Source: CAG-791 sp963650385
Lineage (GTDB): Bacteria; Bacillota; Clostridia; Lachnospirales; Lachnospiraceae
Direction of reading: 5' to 3'
Assembly (NCBI GenBank): GCA_963650385.1
Contig: CAVJLL010000002.1
Location: 43,993-107,992 of the forward strand
Length of the DNA: 64,000 nucleotides
Shown here: piece by piece, positions 44,285 through 57,035 of the stretch
How positions within the stretch are numbered: position 1 is the first letter of the stretch
Layout of the letters: every line of letters starts with the position of its first letter
Position numbers and translations under genes: made by a program
Notes under the pieces: model-generated
What the model was told of the DNA's origin: nothing
Databases searched by the model: none
The model's input: only the letters and a program-made list of their open reading frames with translations

Positions 44285-46020
44285 ACCGGATCGTATCCCG
44301 GTCCATAAACGCCGAGCAGGAGGATGGCGCAGATGCATGCGAGCAGCAGCGCCCACTCCTTCACGAAGCTCCCCCGGTCAATTCGCTCCCGCAGGGAGAC
44401 GCCATCACCGCTAAGGTGCGGATCGTGCCGCTCATGGTAGAGGTCCGCGAGCAGCATGACGCCGGCCGTTCCCAGTACGATCAGCAGCGTCCAGCTGTTG
44501 AACTGCTGATATGTGCCGTTGATCTCGTGGTAGAACGCTCCGAGACTGAAGGTCAGGTTCGTCACCATCCGCTTCATCATTCCCATTGCCGCCGGAAAGC
44601 TCTGTGCCACGTCAAAAACATAGCCGATGAACACCAATACGAACGTCCGCAGGATCTGGAACAGTCGCCAGAGCCGCGCGCCGATCCGGTACCGGCACAG
44701 GGCCTCGATTCCCAGTGCTCTTCTCCGCACTGGGAACAAGGGCTCCAGCAGCATCGAGGCGAAAATAATCAGTCCATTCCAAAGTCCGAAGGCAACGTAT
44801 CGTCCGCCGGCACCGTGCCAGATCCCGACCACGAGGAACACAACAATACACGAGAGACTGGCCGGCAGGACCTTCGACGCATGGCGGCCGAGCTCTGTTT
44901 TCCCGAAACGGGTCCTTCCCAGTTTCTTTCCTGCACCGGCAAAGAGCGGCGTCAGCGCCAACGGATAGAAAATGTACTTCTTCATCCATGCGCCCAGCGT
45001 GATGTGCCAGCGCCGCCAGTAGTCGTTGATCGATGTTGCGAGGTACGGCTGCCGGAAGTTCTCCGGAAGGCAGATGCCCAGAATCTCAGCAATCCCTCTC
45101 GAGATATCAATGCCGCCGGCAAAGTCCGTATAGAGCTGCAGCGCATACAGAAGGACTGCCAACACTGCCATAGAACCAGAGTAGCTCTGGTAGTCGTTTG
45201 TCACCAGATAAATATCATTCACAATCCGGTCGGCGAGCACCATCTTGCGGAGATACCCCCACAAAATGAGCTCCATTCCATGCTTGAACCGATTCCATTC
45301 CGGGCGATGCTCCGCGAACAGGTCTCCTGCCACCGGATCCCAAAAGCCGATGGGGCCCTGCATGATCTGCGGGAAGAAGCTGGTGAACAGCGCCACCTTC
45401 AGGAAGCTCTTCTCCGCCTCCACATTTCCGTTGTACACGTCGATAAGGTAGCCCGCCGCCTGGAATGTGTAGAAGGAAATGCCGACAGGAATCAGGAGTG
45501 ACAAGCTCCTCTGTCCACCGGTCAGCGTGCTGATCAGTGACGGAACGTATTTGAAAAAGGCCAGAATCCCGAAACTCATCACGAGAACGCTCCAGAGGAC
45601 GAGCCGCTTGCGGCGCAGAAAGCGAGTGCGAATACGCTTTTTCTCCTCGCGGAGAAGCGCCGCAGCCGTCTTTCCCTCCGTCGCTGTCCTTTTCTTAACA
45701 GCAGCTCCTTCATCCGTCACGCACGCCTTTGATTCATTTTCCTTTCTCCCGATGCTATCGCCCTTCTTCAGTGCATCCAGTGCCCTCTTCTGCTCATCCG
45801 ACAGCCGCTGCAGGAGCCGTGCGCCCAGGTAGACGGCAAAGCTCGTCCATACGATCAGAACGAGATACCCTCCGCCGCAGATCCAATAGAACAGCCAGCT
45901 GGCCGCCAAGAGCACCAGCCATTGATGATCCCTCCATCTTCGGAACACCATCGGATATAGGAAATACGCAAGGACCGTTCCCGCCACGAACAGCAGAAAA
46001 CGGAACGAAACATAACTCAT
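44260..46020 (-). CDS. MBOAT O-acyltransferase, set 2
   Basis: 586 residues from an ATG overlapping the upstream stop (ATGA at 46020). MBOAT blocks: FYTFQAAGYLIDVYNG, FFPQIMQGPIGFWDPVAGD, YTDFAGGIDISRGIAEILGI, NDYWRRWHITLGAWMKKYIF and VVGIWHGAGGRYVAFGLWNG with the catalytic histidine. Residues 65-130 form a long charged insert (QRLSDEQKRALDALKKGDSI) with an Arg/Lys-rich end. It transports acyl groups to the outside for glycan modification, together with the SGNH gene immediately upstream. It is longer than set 1 because of this insert and a longer last loop. Confidence 0.92.
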   Translation of the reverse strand: MSYVSFRFLLFVAGTVLAYFLYPMVFRRWRDHQWLVLLAASWLFYWICGGGYLVLIVWTSFAVYLGARLLQRLSDEQKRALDALKKGDSIGRKENESKACVTDEGAAVKKRTATEGKTAAALLREEKKRIRTRFLRRKRLVLWSVLVMSFGILAFFKYVPSLISTLTGGQRSLSLLIPVGISFYTFQAAGYLIDVYNGNVEAEKSFLKVALFTSFFPQIMQGPIGFWDPVAGDLFAEHRPEWNRFKHGMELILWGYLRKMVLADRIVNDIYLVTNDYQSYSGSMAVLAVLLYALQLYTDFAGGIDISRGIAEILGICLPENFRQPYLATSINDYWRRWHITLGAWMKKYIFYPLALTPLFAGAGKKLGRTRFGKTELGRHASKVLPASLSCIVVFLVVGIWHGAGGRYVAFGLWNGLIIFASMLLEPLFPVRRRALGIEALCRYRIGARLWRLFQILRTFVLVFIGYVFDVAQSFPAAMGMMKRMVTNLTFSLGAFYHEINGTYQQFNSWTLLIVLGTAGVMLLADLYHERHDPHLSGDGVSLRERIDRGSFVKEWALLLACICAILLLGVYGPGYDPVKFVYANF

Positions 46021-47229
46021 GACACCGCCTCCCCGCCGGACTCCTCCATCGCATGCAGCACATCGAGTACATCGCTGCATTCGTACAGGTCCTTGTTTAC
46101 GACGCCCTCCGCCTGAAGCCGGTCATAGTACTGCAGGAATAGCTCCGTGTACTGCGCCGTATGCTCCCACTGGCGCTTTTGCTGCTCCTCCAGATTCTCC
46201 GCACGCGGCGTCACGCCGTGTGCGAGCAGATACTCTGAGAAATACTTCGTAAACTTGCGCATGCCGCTGACATTCAAATGGTTCGCATCGTAGAAGTCCG
46301 TCGTCTCGTCGATACCGATCTCCGCCTTTTTCTTCTCAAAGTTGAGGAACGTATACCCGTATTCCTCCAGGATCTCTCCGATCCGGTTCGTCCGTTTGAA
46401 GATCCGCAGCATCCGCTCATCGCCCTTCGCGAACAAGTGCGGTGTGCGGACAAAGAGGATGCTGGCCTTCGGATAGCGTTTCTGACAATGCTGCAGGAAC
46501 TTCCGCAAGGCTTTTTCGTACGCCGGATCCAGCTCCTCAGTCTCGTCGCTGTTCTCCAGTCCCTGTACCAGATCACACTGCACCGCCGGTCCTGTGATGG
46601 TCTCAAAGCCGCGCAGCGTCGACACTCCCTCATTGTCCGTGCCAAAGTGGAGATTATCCCATATCGTGGCCGCCGCACTGCCAAGGCCGCCCGGCTGGTT
46701 GGAGTGGTACGCATAAATTGGCAGGAGAAGTCCCAGTGCCGAGCCCCAGTCACCGGTCTGTACCAGATAATCGTCTATGACGCCGAGCCTCGCGGGTGAG
46801 AGGAGCGGCAGATGCAGCGCCATGCGCTCCACGGCCGTCTGATGCATGTGGTAGTCCTTCTCCTCTGAGGAGCTGTAAAGGGCACCGTTCACCTCGATCA
46901 CGATCGCGTCCGGATCCTGGCGGGACATTGTTTCATCGAGCTGTGCCTGCCACACCTGCACCGCATCGCCGTTGATGGTAAAGGGATAGCTCGTGATGCC
47001 GTAGTCCCTGTACGCAAGCCCCGAGGAATAGGCACGGCTGATATCACTGGCACCGATCAGCACCACGTCCAGCGAATCCTCCGGCTCCTTATAAAAGCCG
47101 ATGATCCGGTCCTCATCGTAGTTGCGGTGGATGTACAGCAGATTCCAGGCAGCGTTCATGACCAGCAGAATGGCCAGTGCCAGTGATACCACCTTGGCTG
47201 CGCGGCGAAGCCACACGCATTTTATACAA

Positions 47230-47237
<8 letters not shown>
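46017..47237 (-). CDS. SGNH-type partner of MBOAT set 2
   Basis: 406 residues from the ATG at 47237, overlapping the end of the kinase gene by eight bases. One N-terminal helix (residues 12-32), then DVVLIGASDISRAYSSGLAY, whose GASDIS is block I with serine nucleophile, IVIEVNGALYSSSEEKDYHM, and near the end FYDANHLNVSGMRKFTKYFS with the D-x-x-H pair. This is the AlgJ/DltD-like layout. The coupling with the MBOAT gene on one side and with the sensor kinase on the other ties glycan acylation to a signalling protein in one transcript. Confidence 0.85.
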
Positions 47238-51282
<4,045 letters not shown>

Positions 51283-51298
51283 ACGCTGTCCTGTCTAT

Positions 51299-51368
51299 TA
51301 TCTGTTCAGCACCTGCCGAATTTCAACGTGAGCAGCCTGCTTGCAGGCGGATTCACGATTGAAATCGG
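51299..51368 (-). repeat. 70-bp dispersed palindromic repeat, copy 2
   Basis: Inverted copy of the element at 9795-9864, 62 of 70 positions identical. It ends 17 bases before the kinase start codon, so it is the end of that gene's leader and may take part in its expression. Confidence 0.75.
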
Positions 51369-51375
51369 CAGGCGG

Positions 51376-51461
51376 CCGCGGTCAGATAAGAGAAGGCTGC
51401 GACAGCGCCTTCGAAAATCGGACCGCGGTCTGGCCACATCGAGGATTTGCGGAGCAAATTC
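51376..51461 (-). promoter_or_regulatory. Row of stem-loops between the lipoprotein and kinase genes
   Basis: CCGCGGTC (51376-51383) pairs with GACCGCGG (51421-51428); inside it GAAGGC (51392-51397) pairs with GCCTTC (51407-51412). A further stem pairs GGATTTGC (51443-51450) with GCAAATTC (51454-51461). With the palindromic repeat beside it, most of the 211-base spacer is able to fold. No U tract follows, so an RNA-processing or expression-balancing role is more likely than termination. Confidence 0.5.
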
Positions 51462-51493
51462 GAGATGGGGGCTGAACGTTTATCATGCACTTT

Positions 51494-53110
51494 CTACTGA
51501 CCCGCTTTCTCGTTCAGGGCCTGCACCAGGCCCTCGTACCAGGTGTCAAACGCTTCGTCTGTCACATACGGCGCGACCGCGTCCGCCCGGGAGGTTCCCT
51601 GTGCCACGGCCTCATCGATGGCTGCCTTGTCTGCCGTTGCCTTATCGGAAAGATTATAATCCAGAACCTTTCTGGTGTCATATCCGGTCGCAAAGCACTT
51701 GGGCGTGTAGTAGGTGATCTCTTCCGCGCTCCCCAGCACGCTGGCGAGGCAGTCGTAGGCCTTGCTGCTGATCTCGATGTTCTGATCCTGGATCACCTGG
51801 TCGAGCACCTCGACGGAATTGGCGTCCTTGCGGACCGGCAGATACGCCGAATCGCAGACAAAGCGCAGGTTGTTTTCCTTCGCCGTGAACCAGCGCAGGA
51901 ACTCGCACGCCGCGTACTCGTGCTCCGGATCCGAGCTCGTCACCGCCATGCTGGCGCCCTGCTGCACCTGCACCAGATCGCCGTCCTCCATGACGGGAGC
52001 CGGGAGCACAACATAGCCGATCGCCTTGCTGGTGCCATCGGCCTCCTCCACCTGATCCGGGAAATACATGGACGATGCCGCCGAGCCGGTGTAGGCCAGG
52101 ATCTCGCCCGTCTTCACATCGTCCGAGCGGAACTTCCCGGCGCTGGCAAAATACCCGTTCACGTACGGCACATAATAGTTGTCCCACAGCCGCCGGATCT
52201 GGTCCTTCGTCGCCTGAATCGTCACCTGTCCGTTCTCCACGGAGAAGATGTCCGTCCCCATCTGCTTCATCCCGATGATAAAATAGTTGGACATCGAATC
52301 CCGGCCGTAGAAGGCCTTGCCGTCGTCTGCCACATCCGGCGTCAGGGAATCCGTCCACTCGTAGTAGGCCTTCGCCGTCGCGGTAATTCCCTCCGTGGTA
52401 GCAAGGTCATCCAGGCTCGCCCCCGTTGCCTGGGCAAACGGCTCCCAGTCGGTCGTGTTGACCATCATGATCTCCGTCGACTTCGCCACCGGGAAGAGAT
52501 ACAGCGCGCCGTCGTCGTCAAAATATCCCTCCTGCACATAGGAATCCACGTACTCCGACAGCTCCTCCTGGCTGAAATACTTCGTCAGATCCACGAGCTT
52601 GCCCTCGTGCTCCACGGCATAGGCCGTGTCTGCATAGGTCGAGAACAGATCCGGCAGCTCCTGCGAACCCACCTTGCCGGCCACCGCGTCCGTAATCGCC
52701 GTCTCCAGATCCGACACCGAGCCCTGGCTGTAGCCCTCGACATAGATGCCCTCGTCCTTACCCACGGTCCCGTTGAACTCCGACACCAGATCGTCAAACG
52801 CCGCCTGCTGCGCACCGTTGTAGTAGTGCCAGATCGTCAGCGATACAGGGTTGTTCGGATCAAGCTTTACCGTGGTCACGGTGTCGTCTAAGTCCGCAGC
52901 TGCACTCGCGCCATCCGTGCTGCCGGCACCGCCTGTGCTGTCGGCACTACCTGATCCGTTTGCACCGCTTTCACCGTTTGCACTCGAGGCCCCGGTGCCG
53001 TCTGCACCACCCGCATTCGAGGTGCTGCCCGCTCCAGATCCGCAGCCGACCAGAAGACTGAGTGAAAGCCCAGCCGTAAGGGCTGCCGCCAAAGCCTTTT
53101 TCATTGTCAT
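51494..53110 (-). CDS. Extracellular solute-binding lipoprotein, sugar ABC type
   Basis: 538 residues from the ATG at 53110 (an ATG at 53167 with AGGA close by is the alternative). Signal peptide MTMKKALAAALTAGLSLSLL with lipobox LLVGC, so the mature protein is lipid-anchored. A linker of about 45 residues made only of Gly, Ser, Ala, Asn, Asp and Thr precedes the domain VSLTIWHYYNGAQQAAFDDL, the start typical of sugar-binding proteins (SBP_bac_1/8); FPVAKSTEIMMVNTTDWEPF is a further family block. No ABC permease or ATPase is adjacent. Placement before a Cache-domain kinase suggests it may pass ligand to the kinase rather than to a transporter. Confidence 0.88.
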   Translation of the reverse strand: MTMKKALAAALTAGLSLSLLVGCGSGAGSTSNAGGADGTGASSANGESGANGSGSADSTGGAGSTDGASAAADLDDTVTTVKLDPNNPVSLTIWHYYNGAQQAAFDDLVSEFNGTVGKDEGIYVEGYSQGSVSDLETAITDAVAGKVGSQELPDLFSTYADTAYAVEHEGKLVDLTKYFSQEELSEYVDSYVQEGYFDDDGALYLFPVAKSTEIMMVNTTDWEPFAQATGASLDDLATTEGITATAKAYYEWTDSLTPDVADDGKAFYGRDSMSNYFIIGMKQMGTDIFSVENGQVTIQATKDQIRRLWDNYYVPYVNGYFASAGKFRSDDVKTGEILAYTGSAASSMYFPDQVEEADGTSKAIGYVVLPAPVMEDGDLVQVQQGASMAVTSSDPEHEYAACEFLRWFTAKENNLRFVCDSAYLPVRKDANSVEVLDQVIQDQNIEISSKAYDCLASVLGSAEEITYYTPKCFATGYDTRKVLDYNLSDKATADKAAIDEAVAQGTSRADAVAPYVTDEAFDTWYEGLVQALNEKAGQ

Positions 53111-53265
53111 TTCACTGCCGGGGTTATTTTGCTTATTGACTGATTCCGATCCATTTTGCTGATTCATACTTCCTGTTATCCTCACTCTCCAACTCCTCAT
53201 TGCTGTATTAGGAAAACGCTGATTATGTCCACGCCCCCTTCTATCTTCATCCGTGCATCGCAAAG

Positions 53266-53979
53266 TTATTCCTCTTGCCCCCTCATCAGGTCCTCCTGCT
53301 CCAGGAGCACTCTGAGATTGCTATGACGCTTCAAAGAGTTTGTATCTTCCTGAATAAACGACCATGTCTGTGAATAACTTCCGGCGACAGCGACCTCCTC
53401 CGATTCCATAAATTCAATGAACTTCTCAGGCTCCTTTTCGTACTGTTCTGCAAAAGCATCGGCCAGTTCCACTTTCTGCTCATCTGTCAAATTTTCAGAT
53501 ACATTATGCAGAACATGCTCCATGTTTCTTGAAAAATAGTAAATCGAATAGGGGATACGCGCCTTCATTTTTCCGGTGGAACACAGGACCGCAACAACGT
53601 CGCTTTTCTTCTTATTTCGTTTCTGAATAGATCTAACATCACCCGTTTCTATATGATCTTCAAAATAACGAATGTCTCTTTCCACTCCGTCCTTTACCAG
53701 ACTCTCAGGGATAAACGCACCATCCGTATCAATCAGATGGACAATCTGCAGGATATCACTTTCCTTGTACGCGTACTTTTTCATTTCCGCTTCGATTCGC
53801 TTCGCCACGCAGCTCTTCGCATTGGTCGGAGCGATCTCTTTTTCCGCTGTAATATCTCCATGAATCACCTGAAAATGAACCTCTGCGGATGCAAAAACAG
53901 ATTTCAGCGCAGGACTGAGCGCATCTTCATCCGTTGGACCCTCTACGATAACAAAGATAACCCTCTTAGCTTTCGACAT
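53266..53979 (-). CDS. TOPRIM-like protein of second ATPase pair
   Basis: 237 residues. FVIVEGPTDEDALSPALKSV gives the TOPRIM glutamate (E13) and VHLIDTDGAFIPESL the D-x-D (D84, D86). ITAEKEIAPTNAKSCVAKRI and YSIYYFSRNMEHVLHNVSEN are recurring blocks of a family often found next to AAA ATPases and annotated as hypothetical. It shares only the fold motifs with the TOPRIM protein at 39868, so the two modules are different types. The start overlaps the ATPase end by 14 bases. A nuclease effector role is inferred. Confidence 0.72.
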   Translation of the reverse strand: MSKAKRVIFVIVEGPTDEDALSPALKSVFASAEVHFQVIHGDITAEKEIAPTNAKSCVAKRIEAEMKKYAYKESDILQIVHLIDTDGAFIPESLVKDGVERDIRYFEDHIETGDVRSIQKRNKKKSDVVAVLCSTGKMKARIPYSIYYFSRNMEHVLHNVSENLTDEQKVELADAFAEQYEKEPEKFIEFMESEEVAVAGSYSQTWSFIQEDTNSLKRHSNLRVLLEQEDLMRGQEE

Positions 53980-55366
53980 ACGCCGCCACCGCCTTCCCTG
54001 CGCGGCGGAACGCGCGCCCGATCGCTACACTGTCTGTTTCCTCATACATCTCTTCCTTCTGTCCGCCGAGCGTTAGACTGCGCAAATACACATCGCGAAG
54101 ATTATTGTTGGTCTGTACCTTCTGCAGACGAATATAGCGGTTGTCAGGGTTGGTTGTGGAGAACAGAATGCTCTTCTTTTCCAGCATCTCCAGAGCCCTC
54201 AGATTATGGGATGTAAAAATAAGCTGTCCCTTCCCCCCATCCGAAAATACCGCCAACAATTCGCCGAGCAGATATTCAAACACACCGGAATCCAGCTCAT
54301 CAATTGCCAGGCACATGGAGGGATTGTTGTAAACACAAATCAGCACATTCAGGAAAGAAACAATCTTCACTATACCTTCTGATTCATATTTAAGCGGAAT
54401 GGAAATTTCTCCCCGTCTGGACAGCAATTCTATCCGATACCCTGTATCTCCGTTATCAAGCAGCTGCTCACCAAAATTGTGAACATCCACCTCCATGCCT
54501 GGGATAACGTTCCGCAGTACAATATTCATGCCGTCAATGATTGTCTGTGCGAGCTGAAACTGCTTCTTTGTGACAACAGATGGCTGATCGATCCGTATCA
54601 GCAAATCCCCCACCGTAACATGCTTCCCGTCTCGCAGATAAAACGCTACCGGCAGCAGCAGATTCATACTGATCGGTCCGGAATGCTCGTTATTGATGAC
54701 AAACAGATTCAACCACGCATATCTCCGCAATATTGCAAAAATACCTCTATATCCACCCATCACTTCTTCCCGGCACGCCGAAAACACCCGGTACCCCTCT
54801 TCTCCGAAGATGAAAGACTGATGGGATTTAATGGACATGGCCTGCGCAACATTTAAGGCAACCTGCACCTTCTTATCATTTGCAATCAGTTTCTTATATC
54901 GATATGCCGGTGCAAACGTAACGTCCTCGTTGTCATATCGATAATCAATCAAGGTTGATTCAACTGCACGGATGTTTTCTCCTCTCGGAACAACAGACAG
55001 GCGTTCCTGCGAAATCACAAACCCATCTTTCTCTTTCCCGAAAGCCACACTATAGTTTACAGTCTCTTTCCGCTCTTCTTCCGATACAGAAAAACTCACC
55101 TCGATATTGCATTCTTCTTCGTTTTGAGCAATATACTCCCTCGTATCAGCAGAGAGCTCTTTTCCGCACAACAGTCTCTTTACAAAACGGAGTGCCTCAA
55201 TAACGGATGTCTTTCCGGATCCGTTCTGTCCATACACCCCCAGAACATCTGCTTTTTCCGAAAACAATTCCTTTTCGCTGCATGCAGGCATTTCAATAGT
55301 GCCGTTTTTCACATTTTTAAAATTGTGCAGCACAATTTTGTTGATTCGCACGATGTTATGCTCCAT
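53966..55366 (-). CDS. AAA15/21-type ATPase of second TOPRIM pair
   Basis: 466 residues from the ATG at 55366, with GGAGG seven bases before it. INKIVLHNFKNVKNGTIEMP opens the domain; Walker A GQNGSGKT is at residues 46-53; a long insert with the coiled region follows; FLNVLICVYNNPSMCLAIDELDS holds Walker B and QLIFTSHNLRALEMLEKKSI the H-loop. The family is that of RloA, AbiLi and OLD-like sensors. It is about 100 residues longer than the ATPase at 40665 and not closely similar to it. A promoter with a palindromic operator precedes it, so this module has its own control. Confidence 0.82.
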   Translation of the reverse strand: MEHNIVRINKIVLHNFKNVKNGTIEMPACSEKELFSEKADVLGVYGQNGSGKTSVIEALRFVKRLLCGKELSADTREYIAQNEEECNIEVSFSVSEEERKETVNYSVAFGKEKDGFVISQERLSVVPRGENIRAVESTLIDYRYDNEDVTFAPAYRYKKLIANDKKVQVALNVAQAMSIKSHQSFIFGEEGYRVFSACREEVMGGYRGIFAILRRYAWLNLFVINNEHSGPISMNLLLPVAFYLRDGKHVTVGDLLIRIDQPSVVTKKQFQLAQTIIDGMNIVLRNVIPGMEVDVHNFGEQLLDNGDTGYRIELLSRRGEISIPLKYESEGIVKIVSFLNVLICVYNNPSMCLAIDELDSGVFEYLLGELLAVFSDGGKGQLIFTSHNLRALEMLEKKSILFSTTNPDNRYIRLQKVQTNNNLRDVYLRSLTLGGQKEEMYEETDSVAIGRAFRRAGKAVAAYVES

Positions 55367-55409
55367 TGCGATTCCTCCATTTCCGCACATTTCATCTCGC
55401 ACGATTTCA

Positions 55410-55436
55410 ATAATAGCACAATACTACAATAGTATT
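55410..55436 (-). promoter_or_regulatory. Promoter with palindromic operator of the second ATPase-TOPRIM module
   Basis: AATACTA and TAGTATT form a perfect seven-base palindrome around CAA at 55420-55436. On the minus strand TATTAT (55410-55415) can act as -10 and TTAATA (55433-55438) as a weak -35 at 17 bases. The palindrome therefore fills the spacer and touches the -35, the classical place for a repressor. The sequence around is very AT-rich. Confidence 0.45.
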
Positions 55437-55591
55437 AATACATTTTTACCGTATTAAGGCGTTCTATTTTGCTTTTCACAGGTATCGGAAGAATAGTTCC
55501 ATCTTTCATGATTCGGAACTGCTTTTGCAGAATTATATCGGGAGGTTCTGTGTCAACTAACAAGATCTCAAACCAGTCGAAAACCTTTTTT

Positions 55592-57031
55592 TCACCTTCT
55601 GCAGGCCAGATCGGCGGATGTATCAAAATTCACAGCATCCACCAGACAATTGTCCTTTATGTTCCAGATAACGATATTCAAGCCACTCTGCACGCGGGAA
55701 TATTCCGTTTCGTTGACGACGATGGAGCTTGTATTACCACAGTCGGCCCCGGCGCTTGAAATGCTGTAGGCAACATCCCCTATTTCTCCTGAACCTTCAA
55801 CCGGCGAATCTGCACCAATTGCTTCATCCAGGCTCTCTCCATTATGCAGTACCGCATAAAAGCTATTCTGCGTTTTCCCGCGCAGATCCGTTTTTACACC
55901 AAGCTCCGACAGCTTGCTCTGAATCTCGTCCGTCATAGCCCCCGCCGCATCATCCATTGCAGACAGAAAGACTACATAATCGGGATCATTGATATCCTTC
56001 AGAAACTCAACAATGTCTTCCTCAAAGATAACCTGATCATCCTTGCTGAATGCGTAATCATCAATATTCGCAACATCCACCACGCCGGCATCATACAATT
56101 CATGAATCAAGAGCTTCGTCCGATACTTCTCTCCCCGGGTATTGCAGTGAAATAATGCATTGGACATCAGATCCTCCGGAAACGCATAGGCGCACGGATC
56201 GCTGATATACTCTATGCCGATCTCCTTTTCTTCATTTTCCTTCAGCGTCTCAAGATTGCTCAGGTCGCCGACAATGCCTTCCCCGATCTTCGGAGCGGAT
56301 ACAAAATAAATGCTCGCCCCCTTTGACTCAACAAATTTCTTATACTCCGTGATGTATTTTTTGACATCGGGTGCAATCTGGGGATCCTCAATGTTGATCG
56401 TCCCGCCATACATTTCTCCGCCATCCCGATATCCATACATAATTTCGTCCCGAGGGAATGTCATCTGCGCAGTCTCCGGATCAAAAGCCTCTCTCGAATA
56501 ATTCCCGGTCGCCGGCTGAAACGCCTGCTTGGTATATGCATAGTCGAATAAGGATCCGATGATCTTCGGCCAGACGCGAATCGGCAGGTATCGATACATC
56601 TCAATGTGGTTATCAATGGCGGACATCACCAGCTTCACATCGATATAGTCAAAATACCCCGGCCGGTTCCAGCCATCTTCATATCCTAGGAGGACAATAT
56701 CGCCCTCATTGATATTCGCCTTTGACAGCCCCGTATAGAATACAGCGCCCAGCCCGGCATGCAGTCCGAGATTCGCCACCTTGTATCCCGTTGCCTGCTC
56801 CAGCATCTCCTGATCCAATCCAAATGCTGAGCTCGATCCGGCTACTATTATGATTTTCGGCTCATCCATTTCCTTTAATATCCGGAATTTATCCTGAATC
56901 AGGCTCTGATAGCTGGACCGGAATGTATCCTGCGGTGTACAGACGATAGCCAGGAAAATGATTGCGATAAAACCCACTCCTGCAAGAATGCAGCCGAGCA
57001 GATACTTGATAAACTTGATCATCTGCTTCAC
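55592..57031 (-). CDS. SGNH-like membrane protein with C-terminal ILEI/FAM3-like domain
   Basis: 479 residues: one helix (10-30), an SGNH-like domain with IIIVAGSSSAFGLDQEML as block I, and LMSNALFHCNTRGEKYRTKL where block V should be, with Asn in place of the usual Asp. After residue 365 comes a separate domain: DYVVFLSAMDDAAGAMTDEI, LSELGVKTDLRGKTQNSFYA and QSGLNIVIWNIKDNCLVDAV-NFDT. This succession fits the ILEI domain (PF15711) known from FAM3 cytokine-like proteins and POMGNT1. It lies four bases before the end of the MBOAT gene and should be its partner in glycan acylation. Confidence 0.75.
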   Translation of the reverse strand: MKQMIKFIKYLLGCILAGVGFIAIIFLAIVCTPQDTFRSSYQSLIQDKFRILKEMDEPKIIIVAGSSSAFGLDQEMLEQATGYKVANLGLHAGLGAVFYTGLSKANINEGDIVLLGYEDGWNRPGYFDYIDVKLVMSAIDNHIEMYRYLPIRVWPKIIGSLFDYAYTKQAFQPATGNYSREAFDPETAQMTFPRDEIMYGYRDGGEMYGGTINIEDPQIAPDVKKYITEYKKFVESKGASIYFVSAPKIGEGIVGDLSNLETLKENEEKEIGIEYISDPCAYAFPEDLMSNALFHCNTRGEKYRTKLLIHELYDAGVVDVANIDDYAFSKDDQVIFEEDIVEFLKDINDPDYVVFLSAMDDAAGAMTDEIQSKLSELGVKTDLRGKTQNSFYAVLHNGESLDEAIGADSPVEGSGEIGDVAYSISSAGADCGNTSSIVVNETEYSRVQSGLNIVIWNIKDNCLVDAVNFDTSADLACRR

Positions 57032-57035
57032 CCCA

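Noticed and set aside
51485..52891. 468-codon open frame on the plus strand opposite the solute-binding lipoprotein
   Set aside because: The minus-strand gene has signal peptide, lipobox and family motifs; the opposite frame has His/Arg/Leu bias typical of antisense reading.
53168..53265. Promoter for the solute-binding lipoprotein (TGGACA and TAATAC)
   Set aside because: The spacing is only 15 bases and both boxes are partial; not stronger than chance.
55435..55626. 63-codon minus-strand frame overlapping the end of the SGNH-ILEI gene
   Set aside because: It starts with TTG, has no ribosome site and no known family. It could be a C-terminal remnant in another frame, but the ILEI domain already ends properly at FDT, so I see no need for a frameshift.
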